Source: Bacteroidota bacterium (GTDB lineage: Bacteria; Bacteroidota; Ignavibacteria; SZUA-365). Taken from it: 64,000 bases of DNA. Each line of letters starts with the position of its first letter. Within the stretch, counting starts at the first letter, position 1. Below are positions 33,586-42,362 of this stretch, one piece after another. The DNA lies in NCBI GenBank assembly GCA_023432805.1, contig JAEYUG010000052.1, positions 49,284 to 113,283 of the forward strand, read 5' to 3'. Made by a program: the position numbers and the translations under genes. The notes beneath the pieces were generated by a model. That model ran no database searches and was not told the origin of the DNA. It saw nothing but the letters and a program-made list of their open reading frames with translations.

Positions 33586-34806
33586 ATGAGTACGCAGGCT
33601 TCAGCCGGCAGGAGAGGCAAGGACGTCCGCTCCGACTGCTGGGTTCAACTCACCACCGCCACCGAGGGCGGGATCACCATGACTTGCCAGAGCAAGGTCG
33701 AGGTGCTGTACGGCAGATCGATCCGGGAGCTGGTCACACGCGTGCTGCAACATTTCGGCGTGCAGCATATGCAGGTTCATGTCGAGGATGCCGGTGCACT
33801 CCCCTATGTGATCGCAGCGCGCACTGAGGCGGCGCTCCGTCGTCTGCAGCCGGGAACCAGCGGTGGTTTCCTTCTCGACGCCAGGACGAGACTCGCTGAG
33901 CGAACGCCTCGCGACCGCTTCCGACGTTCACGGCTCTATCTGCCAGGCAATGATCCGAAGCTTGCGATCAATGCAGGCCTCCATCAACCGGATGCGGTGA
34001 TTCTCGATCTGGAGGATTCGGTCGCACCGATGGAGAAGGACGCAGCGCGGGTGCTCGTGCGCAACACGCTTCGCGCGGTCGATTTCATGGGGGCTGAGCG
34101 CATGGTGCGCATCAACCAGCTTCCGCTCGGCGTCACCGATCTCGAGATGATCGTGCCGGAGCTTCCGCACCTCGTGCTCGTGCCCAAGGTGGAGAGCGCC
34201 GAACAGATCCGCGAGGTCAACGACGTGATCGCGCGGGTGCAGCAGCAGACCGGTTCCCACACCATTCATCTCATGCCCATCATCGAGAGTGCGCTCGGGG
34301 CGATCCGCGCCTTCGAGATCGCGACGGCCGCAGACAACGTTGTCGCGCTGGCGATCGGGCTCGAAGATTACACGGCCGACATCGGTGCCGAACGAACGCT
34401 CGAAGGACGCGAGTCCCAGTGGATGCGGGGAGCGGTCGTGAATGCCGCCCGCGCAGCCGGCGTGCAGGCCATCGATACGGTGTTCAGCGATGTTTCCGAC
34501 ATGGACGGTTTGTTCGCGAGTGCGCAAGAGGCGCGCGCCCTCGGCTTCGACGGCAAGGGCTGCATCCATCCACGTCAGATCGCGGTCGTGCACCGCGCCT
34601 TCGCACCGGGCGAGCGCGAACTCGACCGTGCGAAGAAGATCGTGCTCGCCTTCGACGAGGCGCAGCGTCTCGGCCTCGGCGTCGTCGCACTGGGGTCGAA
34701 GATGATCGATCCCCCGGTGGTGAAGCGTGCGCAGCACACGATCGATCTCGCGCTGCGCGCGGGAATGCTTGTGCCGAACTGGAAGGAGGAGGTGTCTCAT
34801 GCGTGA
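33586..34806 (+). CDS. citE: Fused citrate lyase acyl carrier (gamma) and beta subunits, CitD-CitE
   Basis: 406 residues from ATG at 33586. Residues ~1-90 match CitD: RSDCWVQL aligns with the prosthetic-group site, so Ser16 probably carries the phosphoribosyl-dephospho-CoA arm, and VEVLYGRSIRELVTRVL through VEDAGALPYVIAARTEAAL follows the family. Residues ~112-400 are CitE: RSRLYLPGNDPKLA, VILDLEDSVAP, LMPIIESALGA, GLEDYTADIG and FDGKGCIHPRQI, with the CoA-lyase metal site. CitE cleaves citryl-thioester to oxaloacetate and acetyl-enzyme. Normally CitD is a separate ~95-residue protein. The gene overlaps citF by 8 nt. Confidence 0.9.
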   Translation: MSTQASAGRRGKDVRSDCWVQLTTATEGGITMTCQSKVEVLYGRSIRELVTRVLQHFGVQHMQVHVEDAGALPYVIAARTEAALRRLQPGTSGGFLLDARTRLAERTPRDRFRRSRLYLPGNDPKLAINAGLHQPDAVILDLEDSVAPMEKDAARVLVRNTLRAVDFMGAERMVRINQLPLGVTDLEMIVPELPHLVLVPKVESAEQIREVNDVIARVQQQTGSHTIHLMPIIESALGAIRAFEIATAADNVVALAIGLEDYTADIGAERTLEGRESQWMRGAVVNAARAAGVQAIDTVFSDVSDMDGLFASAQEARALGFDGKGCIHPRQIAVVHRAFAPGERELDRAKKIVLAFDEAQRLGLGVVALGSKMIDPPVVKRAQHTIDLALRAGMLVPNWKEEVSHA

Positions 34807-36355
34807 GCTCGTGCTCAATGCTGCTGGACGGCGTGTCGTCACGAACATCAACGGTGTCGAGTCGGTGCCGTACAAGGGGGTGGGGAAGCATCTGCCCATC
34901 GGGCGTAAGGCGGCACCGCCCATTGCCAGCTGCGCGCAGTACCCGGCCGACGGCGACAAGCGCGTTGCAGATCTGAAGTCTGCGCTCGAGAGGGCGGGAC
35001 TGCGTGATGGCATGACCATCTCGACGCATCACCACTTCCGCAACGGCGATCTCGTCGCGAATCAGATTTTCGACGCTGCCGCCGAGCTCGGCGTGCGCGA
35101 TCTGCGCTGGGTCCCCTCGGCCGCATTCCCCTGTCATGCACCGATGATCGCACACCTCGACAGCGGGGTGATCCATCATATCGAGGGTTCACTCAACGGA
35201 CCTCTCGGCGATTATGCTTCATCAGGCCGCATGCGCGGCATGGGCGTGCTGCGCTCGCATGGGGGACGCTGGCAGGCGATCCAGGACGGCGAACTGCACA
35301 TCGACATCGCCGTCATCGCCGCGCCAACCTCTGATCCGTTTGGAAACTGCAATGGCGTCGAGGGTCCCTCGGCTTGCGGCGGCATCGGTTTCGCGATGGC
35401 CGACGCCCAGTACGCCGACCGCGTCATCGTCGTGACCGACAACCTCGTGCCCTTCCCGTGCCTGCCCTGGCAGATCCAGGGCAACCTGGTGGATTTCGTC
35501 GTGGTGATGGACAAGATCGGCGAACCGTCGAAGATCGTGTCGGGAACGACCAACATCACGAAGAGTCCCGATCGCCTGCTCATCGCCGAACTCACCGCGC
35601 GCTTCGTGCGTGCGGCCGGCATCCTGCGTGACGGGTTCTCCTTCCAGGCCGGCGCGGGAGGCACCGCCCTGTCGTTTGCGATCTTCCTCGAGGAGATGAT
35701 GCGCGAGCAGAAGATCAGGGCCCGCTTCGTGCGCGGCGGTTCGACGAAGTACCTTGTCAACATGCTCGAGCAGGGACTGACCGACTACATTCTCGACGGT
35801 CAGACCTTCGACCTCGACGGCGTGCGATCAATGCGCGACAATCCCCGCCACGTGCATACGAATCCCTTCATCAGCTACAACTATCACGGCAAGGGCAATG
35901 TCGCCTCGATGGTCGACGTCGTCGTGCTCGGCGCCACCGAGGTCGATCTCGACTTCAACGCAAACGTCGTCACCCACAGCGACGGTCGCCTGCTGCATGG
36001 CATCGGCGGCTGGCAGAACTGCCTCTTCTCGAAGTGCACCATCCTGCCCATTCCGAGCTTCCGTGACCGCATCCCCGTCATCGTCGACCACGTCACGACA
36101 CTCTGCGGTCCCGGTGAACTCATCGACGTCATCGTCACCGAACGCGGCATCGCCATCAATCCCCTGCGTCAGGACTTGATCGACGCCACGCGCACCTCCG
36201 GCCTGCCCATCCGCGACATCCACGCTCTCAAGGCGGAGATCGAGGAGATCTGCGGCGGTGCGCCCGATGCACCCGAGTACACCGACCGCGTGATCGCAGC
36301 GATCAAATGGGTGGATGGAACAGTCATCGACGTCGTGCATCAACTGCGTACGTAA
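34799..36355 (+). CDS. citF: Citrate lyase alpha subunit (citrate:ACP transferase)
   Basis: 518 residues from ATG at 34799, preceded by GGAGGAGG; the longer open frame is ignored. CitF swaps citrate for acetate on the acyl carrier. Family features are PYKGVGKHLPIGRKAAPP, STHHHFRNGD, HIEGSLNGPLGDYAS, APTSDPFGNCNGVEGPSACG, AGAGGTALSFAIFL and TERGIAINPLRQDL. Length is normal. Together with CitDE it makes the ATP-independent lyase. The accessory genes citC, citX and citG needed to build the prosthetic group are not in the window. Confidence 0.95.
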   Translation: MRELVLNAAGRRVVTNINGVESVPYKGVGKHLPIGRKAAPPIASCAQYPADGDKRVADLKSALERAGLRDGMTISTHHHFRNGDLVANQIFDAAAELGVRDLRWVPSAAFPCHAPMIAHLDSGVIHHIEGSLNGPLGDYASSGRMRGMGVLRSHGGRWQAIQDGELHIDIAVIAAPTSDPFGNCNGVEGPSACGGIGFAMADAQYADRVIVVTDNLVPFPCLPWQIQGNLVDFVVVMDKIGEPSKIVSGTTNITKSPDRLLIAELTARFVRAAGILRDGFSFQAGAGGTALSFAIFLEEMMREQKIRARFVRGGSTKYLVNMLEQGLTDYILDGQTFDLDGVRSMRDNPRHVHTNPFISYNYHGKGNVASMVDVVVLGATEVDLDFNANVVTHSDGRLLHGIGGWQNCLFSKCTILPIPSFRDRIPVIVDHVTTLCGPGELIDVIVTERGIAINPLRQDLIDATRTSGLPIRDIHALKAEIEEICGGAPDAPEYTDRVIAAIKWVDGTVIDVVHQLRT

Positions 36356-36429
36356 CCGGGCGGCACGTCACCGATCCATCGATGCAACCCGCCCTCCCAA
36401 TTCCTTCTTCCATTCATCAGCGAGGTTCC

Positions 36430-37518
36430 ATGCTCCGTTCTCTTACCTTCGTTGCGGGAGTGCTGCTGCTCTGCATGACCGTGCAGGCACAGTCTCCGTA
36501 CCTGCCGCAGGTCTCCGCATCCCGCATCCTGCTTTCAGGTGTTGCCGGTGTGGACCATGCTTCCTTCGTTCCGCTTGGCAATATCGTGCACGGTCTGCCT
36601 GGTGATGCACCGCGTCCTGCAGAAGTCACCGCAGTGTCTCATCACCGGGTCGCAACCGGTGCATTGTTGTGGACGGTGCCGAGGGCATACCAGTTCGGCA
36701 CGGACAACATCTCGATGATCAGCATGAATCAGCGGTTCACATTGCCGTTTGACGAAGGCTATCTCGATTCGGCGCGCATGTACCTGCGCCTGCCGCTCGG
36801 TGAGATGCGTTTCGATGTCATGCGCGACACGGTACGCTTCGATGCACAATTGGGCTATACCGTGCACGACCCCAACTACTACTCGGCACTCGGACAGGTC
36901 GACACCGCACGCGTGAATTTTCTGCAGGTCGATACCTCGGCTCTCACCCTTGTGCGCTTCAACGGCAAACGCGTCCCGAAGAACTTTCACATCGCCGCGA
37001 TGCCCGCAGTGGCAGGAGGCCTCCAGAGCGCATTCATCACCGCAACGGATACGACGTCGACGAAAACATTTCAGCGTGGAGACGATGTCGGTCGCATGAC
37101 CTTTCTCGGAACTTCGGCCGGCAACTTGTACCTGATTCACTTCTATGGGGTGTTCACCTCGACGGACCAGAAGCCGCTCGACCCGAACATGTACATGATT
37201 GCGTACGTTCGGAATGCGGCGACAACGTCGGCCGATGGCGCAACCATGCCCATCACCATCGCATTGCATGCGAACCATCCCAATCCCGCACAGGGAGCAC
37301 AGACCATGCTGCCGTTTACGCTCGAACGTGCCGGTACGGTCACCATCACGTTGCATGACATGATGGGCCGCGAGATCCGGACGATCACGTCCGAATACGT
37401 GAACGCTGGTCGACACACGCGCAGCATCGATGTCTCGTCGCTGCCCGCCGGCATGTATATGTGCCGTTTGTGGCAGGACGGGCAGGTTTCGACACGTCCG
37501 ATCCACGTCGTGCGTTGA
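36430..37518 (+). CDS. Secreted protein with type IX sorting domain
   Basis: 362 residues from ATG at 36430 (GAGG upstream). Signal peptide FVAGVLLLCMTVQAQ. The central part resembles the N-terminal domain of the protein at 22858: LLWTVPRAYQF versus FNWQVPRNYGS, QRFTLPFDEGYLDSARMYLR versus QRFTLPSNSAFLDSVAIYIQ, and RFNGKRVPKNFHIA versus KLNGALVPKQFFIS. The last ~85 residues form a Por sorting domain: LHANHPNPAQG, LHDMMGREIRT, LPAGMYMCRL. It lacks the Ig repeats, so it is a minimal version of the same family. Role unknown; cell-surface or secreted. Confidence 0.85.
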   Translation: MLRSLTFVAGVLLLCMTVQAQSPYLPQVSASRILLSGVAGVDHASFVPLGNIVHGLPGDAPRPAEVTAVSHHRVATGALLWTVPRAYQFGTDNISMISMNQRFTLPFDEGYLDSARMYLRLPLGEMRFDVMRDTVRFDAQLGYTVHDPNYYSALGQVDTARVNFLQVDTSALTLVRFNGKRVPKNFHIAAMPAVAGGLQSAFITATDTTSTKTFQRGDDVGRMTFLGTSAGNLYLIHFYGVFTSTDQKPLDPNMYMIAYVRNAATTSADGATMPITIALHANHPNPAQGAQTMLPFTLERAGTVTITLHDMMGREIRTITSEYVNAGRHTRSIDVSSLPAGMYMCRLWQDGQVSTRPIHVVR

Positions 37519-37540
37519 GTGCACGGTGATTCGCCAGCGC

Positions 37541-37565
37541 CTCCCCTGCCTGTCTGTCAGGGGAG
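37541..37565. terminator. Hairpin between convergent genes
   Basis: CTCCCCTG (37541-37548) pairs with CAGGGGAG (37558-37565) across a 9-nt loop, just after the T9SS gene and overlapping the stop of the NlpC/P60 gene. No T-tract, so termination strength is uncertain. Confidence 0.45.
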
Positions 37566-38096
37566 CAGCGCCCGTGCGCCTGCGTATCGTCGTGCGTAAT
37601 ACTCTTCAGCCATTCCTGATGTAATCACTCCCTTCTGCGTCGAAGCGTGAATGAATTGCGATCGCCCGATGTAGATTCCCACATGCGTGATCCCGCGGCC
37701 GGCGGTGTTCTGGAAGAAGACCAGATCCCCCGGCCGCAGCTTGTCGGTCCGCACGCTGCGTCCCTGTGCGAACAGATCACGCGCCGTTCGCGGAACGGTC
37801 ACCCCCACCTTCTCGAACACGCGCATCACAAGCCCCGAACAATCCAATCCCCGCCGGCTTGATCCCCCGTACGCATAGGGAGTGCCAAGCCATTGTCTGG
37901 CTTCCGCAACCACAGTTCGGCGTTCTGCCGAGACCCCCTTCGGCTCCGGATAGGTCGCTGGTCCCCGGCGCACCGTTGTCGCCGACCCCCCGCATCCCGC
38001 CATACTCAGCGACGCAACCAGCAGCATGAGCGCTGTGGCGGCTCCTGCGAAGAGATGTCCTGTGAGAATCCGGTGTGGGATGAGGGATGGTGGCAC
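37557..38096 (-). CDS. NlpC/P60 cell-wall peptidase lipoprotein
   Basis: 179 residues. Lipobox LSMAGC with Cys35. NlpC/P60 domain with catalytic Cys86 in LDCSGLVMRVF, His138 in ITHVGIYIG and a third polar His150 in FIHAST; GTPYAYGGSS precedes the Cys as usual. Such enzymes cut gamma-D-Glu-diaminopimelate bonds in peptidoglycan stem peptides in the periplasm. Similar in size to E. coli Spr/MepS and NlpC. Monocistronic, convergent with the T9SS gene. Confidence 0.93.
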   Translation of the reverse strand: MPPSLIPHRILTGHLFAGAATALMLLVASLSMAGCGGSATTVRRGPATYPEPKGVSAERRTVVAEARQWLGTPYAYGGSSRRGLDCSGLVMRVFEKVGVTVPRTARDLFAQGRSVRTDKLRPGDLVFFQNTAGRGITHVGIYIGRSQFIHASTQKGVITSGMAEEYYARRYAGARALLP

Positions 38097-38247
38097 GATG
38101 GTCGAAGTGGATGGCCTGCTCGGTTTTCAACGAGGCGCACAGCGGAAGCCGTATGGAAACCTACGGAAATTCGGCCGTGAGGACAATCGGATGCCTGCAC
38201 CTCATTTGGAAAATTTCCCATGGCGACGTACATTAGGAATTGCCGTT

Positions 38248-38320
38248 GGGGCAGTAGCTCAGTTGGGAGAGCGCTACATTCGCATTGTAGAGGTCGAGGG
38301 TTCGACTCCCTTCTGCTCCA
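38248..38320 (+). tRNA. tRNA-Ala (anticodon CGC)
   Basis: A 73-nt cloverleaf without encoded CCA. The acceptor stem GGGGCAG pairs with CTGCTCC, including the G3-U70 wobble that defines alanine tRNAs, with A73. The D arm is GCTC/GAGC, the anticodon stem CTACA/TGTAG encloses TTCGCAT, giving anticodon CGC for codon GCG, and the T arm is GAGGG-TTCGACT-CCCTT. An intrinsic terminator follows about 95 nt downstream. Confidence 0.96.
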
Positions 38321-38415
38321 CAAGATTTGAGGAATATGCCTGTCGAGTTCATGAGCCATTTTCGTATCATACAGCGTCTGACGCGGCACTTCCCAGATAT
38401 GTTCACCTCCCCGCA

Positions 38416-38448
38416 CGTGCACTCCCTGAAACGGAGTGCACGTTTTTT
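38416..38448 (+). terminator. Intrinsic terminator touching the nif3-like start codon
   Basis: CGTGCACTCC (38416-38425) pairs perfectly with GGAGTGCACG (38433-38442), loop CTGAAAC, followed by six T (38443-38448). The next base begins the ATG of the Nif3-like gene. It probably ends the tRNA-Ala transcript and may act as an attenuator for the gene downstream. Confidence 0.85.
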
Positions 38449-39258
38449 ATGATGACCGTCAACGACATCCTCGAACTTCTGCTTACCTGGGCCCCGCGAC
38501 GCCTTGCCTGGGAGCGCGACAACGTCGGTCTCCTTCTCGGCTCAGGATCCGCAGAGGTGCATCGCATCCTTGTCTGTCTCGATGTCACGCCCGAGACCGT
38601 GCTCGAAGCCCGCGAACGGGGTGCGGATCTGATCGTTGCCCATCACCCGCTTATCTTCCATCCCTTGAAACACATTCGAACCGATGATGTGTCCGGGCGC
38701 ATGCTTGCGGACTTACTTGCGGCCGGCATCAGCGTGATCGCGATGCATACGAACGCTGATGCGACGGAGAGGGGACTCAACGACGCGCTGGCCTCGCAGC
38801 TCGGACTCGTTGATGTGCATCCCCTCGAACGGCCCAGAGCCGACACTCTTCCGGGGACGGGGCTTGGCGCCGTCGGACGCCTGGCCACGGCCATGCAGGC
38901 AGATGTCTTTCTGAGACATGTCCGTTCGTCGCTTGCTGCCGAGGGTCTCCGACACACACCCGTTGCGCCCGGGCGGATGATCGAGACTGTCGCCGTGTGT
39001 GGCGGGTCAGGATCTGGTCTGATCGCAGACGCCTGTGTAGCAGGAGCCGATGCATTCGTCACGGCCGATCTGACCTATCATGCGTTCCAGGACTATCGCC
39101 ATGCGTTGCTTCTCGTCGATGCCGGCCACTACGAAACCGAACAAGTGTTTGTCGCACGGTGTGCGGATGTGCTCGAGGAGGCGCTGGTAGAAAACAAACG
39201 AAAAATTGATATTTTACGAACTGATCAATCAGTGAACCCCGTCAGGTTCCTGCACTAA
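38449..39258 (+). CDS. Nif3-like dinuclear metal centre protein (YbgI/YqfO family)
   Basis: 269 residues from ATG at 38449; a second ATG follows directly. Family start MTVNDILELLLTWAP and ERDNVGLLLG, metal ligands in VAHHPLIFHP, HTNADA and, near the C-terminus, VDAGHYETE. A hexameric toroid is typical of the family; activity uncertain, with GTP cyclohydrolase-like or damage-repair roles suggested elsewhere. No Shine-Dalgarno is possible at this start because the terminator hairpin and T-tract abut it. The zinc-ribbon protein follows after 16 nt, a pairing frequent across bacteria. Confidence 0.9.
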   Translation: MMTVNDILELLLTWAPRRLAWERDNVGLLLGSGSAEVHRILVCLDVTPETVLEARERGADLIVAHHPLIFHPLKHIRTDDVSGRMLADLLAAGISVIAMHTNADATERGLNDALASQLGLVDVHPLERPRADTLPGTGLGAVGRLATAMQADVFLRHVRSSLAAEGLRHTPVAPGRMIETVAVCGGSGSGLIADACVAGADAFVTADLTYHAFQDYRHALLLVDAGHYETEQVFVARCADVLEEALVENKRKIDILRTDQSVNPVRFLH

Positions 39259-39274
39259 CACCATAGGAGTGGCC

Positions 39275-40000
39275 TTGAAAACGAAGTTGCGTTCCCTGTA
39301 TCTCTTGCAGTTGCTCGATACCGAACTCGACGAGCTCCGTGAACTACGGGGGGACCTTCCCGAAACTGTCCACCAGCTGGAGGCGACGGTGAACGATCTG
39401 CGCGCGCGCATCGAAGAATGCGACACGGCGCTGAAGGTCGGAGCTGCGGAACGCGTCCGGAAGGAAAAGGAGTCTCTCGAGTTCCTGAGCAGAATCGAGA
39501 AGTACAAGAGCCAGCAGCTCGAGGTCACCAATAACAAGGAGTACGACGCCCTGACTCGGGAAATCGAGACAGCCGAGAGTACGATCGTGACCTATGAGGC
39601 GGAAATCGAACAGTTCGCCGATGAGGCGCAGCAGCTGCGCGCCCGCATGGAGGATCTCGAAGTGCAGGTCAACAGCCTGCAGGGGGATCTCGACGAAAAG
39701 GTCGAGGAATTGCAGGAAGTGCTGAAGGTGACGGCGGAAGAGGAACGGGATCTCGAGTCGCGCCGCGAGGAGGCCCTCGGGAATATCGGATCCTCAGATC
39801 TTGAATTGTACGCACGCATCAGGAACGCGAAGGGAAAGGCGGTGGCCCCGGTCCGGAGAGGATCATGCAGTGGCTGCTACAACGTCGTTCCGCCACAGCG
39901 CATCCTCGAAATCAAGAAGCATGAGCAGTTGTTCATCTGTGAACACTGCGGTCGCATTCTTGTTTCCGAGGAAATCGCGCTCGAAGCGAAGAAGAAATAG
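39275..40000 (+). CDS. Coiled-coil C4-type zinc-ribbon protein (COG1579 family)
   Basis: 241 residues. The start is taken as TTG at 39275 because AGGAG (39265-39269) is at proper distance; GTG at 39269 would leave no ribosome-binding site. A long charged coiled coil (about 5-170), including the conserved NNKEYDALTREIE, is followed by a zinc ribbon with CSGC and CEHC. Homologues are thought to act with nucleic acids or cell division, but function is unknown. Located between the nif3-like gene and rnpB. Confidence 0.88.
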   Translation: MKTKLRSLYLLQLLDTELDELRELRGDLPETVHQLEATVNDLRARIEECDTALKVGAAERVRKEKESLEFLSRIEKYKSQQLEVTNNKEYDALTREIETAESTIVTYEAEIEQFADEAQQLRARMEDLEVQVNSLQGDLDEKVEELQEVLKVTAEEERDLESRREEALGNIGSSDLELYARIRNAKGKAVAPVRRGSCSGCYNVVPPQRILEIKKHEQLFICEHCGRILVSEEIALEAKKK

Positions 40001-40005
40001 ACTCT

Positions 40006-40410
40006 TGACTCGAGTCCGTCGGACGGCCGCCCTGCTCCCGCGCCTGCGTGGAAGCAGGGAGGAAAGTCCGAACTCCGAAGGGCAGGGTGCCGGATAACAT
40101 CCGGGCGCCGCGAGGCGACGGAAAGTGCAACAGAAAAAACACCGCCCGGCCTCGGCCGGGTAAGGGTGAAAAGGTGCGGTAAGAGCGCACCGGTCGGCTG
40201 GTAACAGTCCGATCTGGCAAACCCCATCCGGAGCAAGACCACGCAGGATGTTCCCCCTCCCGGGGGGCCGTGTCGCCCGCACGGTGCCGCTCGCGGCAGA
40301 CATCCGGGTAGGTCGCACCGAGCGTTGCAGCAATGCATCGCCCAGATAAATGGCCGTCTCTTCCCGCGTGCGGGATAGACAGAATTCGGCTTACAGACGG
40401 ACTCGAGTCA
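40006..40410 (+). ncRNA. rnpB: RNase P RNA, type A
   Basis: Universally conserved pieces occur in order: GAGGAAAGTCCGAACTCC (J3/4-P4 region), AAGGGTGAAAAGGTGCGGTAAGAG, CTGGTAACAG, GGCAAACCCC, and 3' ACAGAATTCGGCTTACAG. Ends are set from P1: TGACTCGAGTCCGTC (40006-40020) pairs with GACGGACTCGAGTCA (40396-40410), an uninterrupted 15-bp helix. This catalytic RNA trims tRNA 5' ends. It lies in the same direction as its neighbours, between the zinc-ribbon gene and recJ. Confidence 0.97.
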
Positions 40411-40486
40411 TTGAAATTGGAAGCGAAGTGTAAAAACAATACGTGATGAAAATGTTGACATATCGATATCTAAAAAGGAAGGTTCC

Positions 40487-42340
40487 ATGGACGCAAAATG
40501 GAAAATCAGGCCCCCCGGGGATCCTGATGTTGTGCGTCGGTTGGTTGAGGAGATTCATGTACCTGAGACCATTGCTTCGATCCTGATCTCCCGCGGGATC
40601 ACCGACTACGACGCGGCAAAGACGTATTTCCGACCTTCGCTCCAACACCTGCACAACCCCTTTCTCATGCACGACATGGAAAAGGCGGTGTCGCGTATTG
40701 TCCATGCGAAGGAATATGGTGAGCGCATTCTCGTCTACGGCGATTATGACGTCGACGGTACGAACAGCGCGAGTCTTCTTTTCATGTATCTGCGCCAGAT
40801 CGGTTGCCAGGTCGAGGTGTATATTCCCGACAGGATGAAGGAGGGCTATGGCATCTCTGAAGCCGGGATCGATTTTGCTGTCAGCCGCCAGACGAACCTG
40901 CTCATCTCGATCGACTGCGGTATCACAGCCGTCAGTCAGGTGGCATACGCGAAAACGAAGAGCATCGACGTCATCATCTGCGATCATCATGAGCCGGGCC
41001 CGGAAATACCCGATGCATTTGCTGTGCTCGATCCGCTCAAACCCGGAGACCACTACCCGTTCAAATACCTGTCTGGTGCAGGTGTCGGGTTCAAGCTCAT
41101 CCAGGGGCTGGCAGAGTACTACAACGAGCGCGAAGCCCCCTACGCGTATCTCGATTTTGTGGCGATTGCTGCTGCAGCTGACATCGTTCCCATGGTAGGT
41201 GAGAACCGCATTTTGGTGCACTATGGACTCAAGATCATCAACGAGAGTCCCCGCCATGGCATCAAGGCGCTGATGCAGACATCCGGGCTGACCTATGGAA
41301 ATTTGACCGCACAGCAGATCGTGTTCGTCATGGCACCACGCATCAATGCTGTCGGCCGTCTCGGTGATGCCACGCGTGCGGTCGATCTGTTGACCTGTGA
41401 TGATTTCGATCAGGCCATGCAGTTCGCCCAGGTGCTCGAGGAAGAGAATCGCAATCGCCGCATCATCGACGAAGACACGTTCCAGCAGGCACAGCGTGTC
41501 GCCGAGTCGGCACTCGAGCTCGATAGCGACCTGCCGATCGTGCTCCACAATGGTGACTGGCACCCCGGTGTCATCGGCATCGTGGCTTCCCGTCTTGTGG
41601 AAAAATACTACCGACCGACGGTGCTGCTCACAACGATCGATGGTGTAGCGAAAGGATCCGCCCGCAGCATCATGAACTTCAACATCTATGAAGCTCTGCG
41701 ACGCTGCGAGCACCATCTGCTGCAGTTCGGCGGGCACAAGTACGCTGCCGGGCTGGCCCTCGAGATCAAGAATGTGCCGGCATTCCGGGAGGAGTTCCAG
41801 CGCGTGTCCGCGGAACTGCTCAACGAAGACATGCTCGTTCATGAGATCACCGCCGACGCCGTGCTGCGCCTTCCCGAGATCACCCCACGCTTCTTCCGCA
41901 TCCTCAAGCAATTCGCGCCCTTCGGTCCTGGCAACATGCGCCCGATCTTCCTCGCCCAGCGCATGGAAATCGCCGGTGAGGCCCGCATCGTCGGCAAGGA
42001 TCATCTAAAATTGAAACTGAGGCAGGACGGCGTCGTCTTCGACGCCATCGGCTTCAATCTCGGTTCGTCGCTCGACACCGTGACCGGTCCCGGGGCGACC
42101 GTCGATGCGCTCTTCACCATCGAAGAGAATTTTTGGAATGGAAGCGTCTTCCCGCAATTGAAGATCCGTGACATCCGTCGCACCAACGATGCACGCACAC
42201 TCGCGGAACTCAAGACCGCAGGAGATGACGCGGCATGCGAGGGGAAGCCGTCGCTCGCCATCCCACTCGTGCACACGGATGCACACATGCAGGCCGATCT
42301 GCCTGCGTCATCAACACTGAATGTGAACTCTATCTCGTAA
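40487..42340 (+). CDS. recJ: Single-stranded-DNA-specific exonuclease RecJ
   Basis: 617 residues, AAGGAAGG upstream of ATG. DHH-family nuclease motifs: VYGDYDVDGTNSA (I), ISIDCGIT (II), IICDHHEPG (III), VAIAAAADIVPMVGEN (IV), then the DHHA1 part with NGDWHPGVIGIVASRLVEKY and QFGGHKYAAGL, and the OB domain. Degrades 5'-ended ssDNA in recombination and mismatch repair. Length is within the family range. Sits with yebC, ruvC and ruvA, a DNA-repair block. Confidence 0.96.
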   Translation: MDAKWKIRPPGDPDVVRRLVEEIHVPETIASILISRGITDYDAAKTYFRPSLQHLHNPFLMHDMEKAVSRIVHAKEYGERILVYGDYDVDGTNSASLLFMYLRQIGCQVEVYIPDRMKEGYGISEAGIDFAVSRQTNLLISIDCGITAVSQVAYAKTKSIDVIICDHHEPGPEIPDAFAVLDPLKPGDHYPFKYLSGAGVGFKLIQGLAEYYNEREAPYAYLDFVAIAAAADIVPMVGENRILVHYGLKIINESPRHGIKALMQTSGLTYGNLTAQQIVFVMAPRINAVGRLGDATRAVDLLTCDDFDQAMQFAQVLEEENRNRRIIDEDTFQQAQRVAESALELDSDLPIVLHNGDWHPGVIGIVASRLVEKYYRPTVLLTTIDGVAKGSARSIMNFNIYEALRRCEHHLLQFGGHKYAAGLALEIKNVPAFREEFQRVSAELLNEDMLVHEITADAVLRLPEITPRFFRILKQFAPFGPGNMRPIFLAQRMEIAGEARIVGKDHLKLKLRQDGVVFDAIGFNLGSSLDTVTGPGATVDALFTIEENFWNGSVFPQLKIRDIRRTNDARTLAELKTAGDDAACEGKPSLAIPLVHTDAHMQADLPASSTLNVNSIS

Positions 42341-42362
42341 TTTCAACTCGGAGGATTCCCCA

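Noticed and set aside
38006..38422. Minus-strand peptide containing SRRESNPRPLQ across the tRNA
   Set aside because: This string is the familiar false translation of a tRNA gene; the tRNA-Ala explains it.
40391..42004. 537-residue minus-strand open frame opposite recJ and the end of rnpB
   Set aside because: Shadow of recJ; composition and lack of motifs argue against coding.
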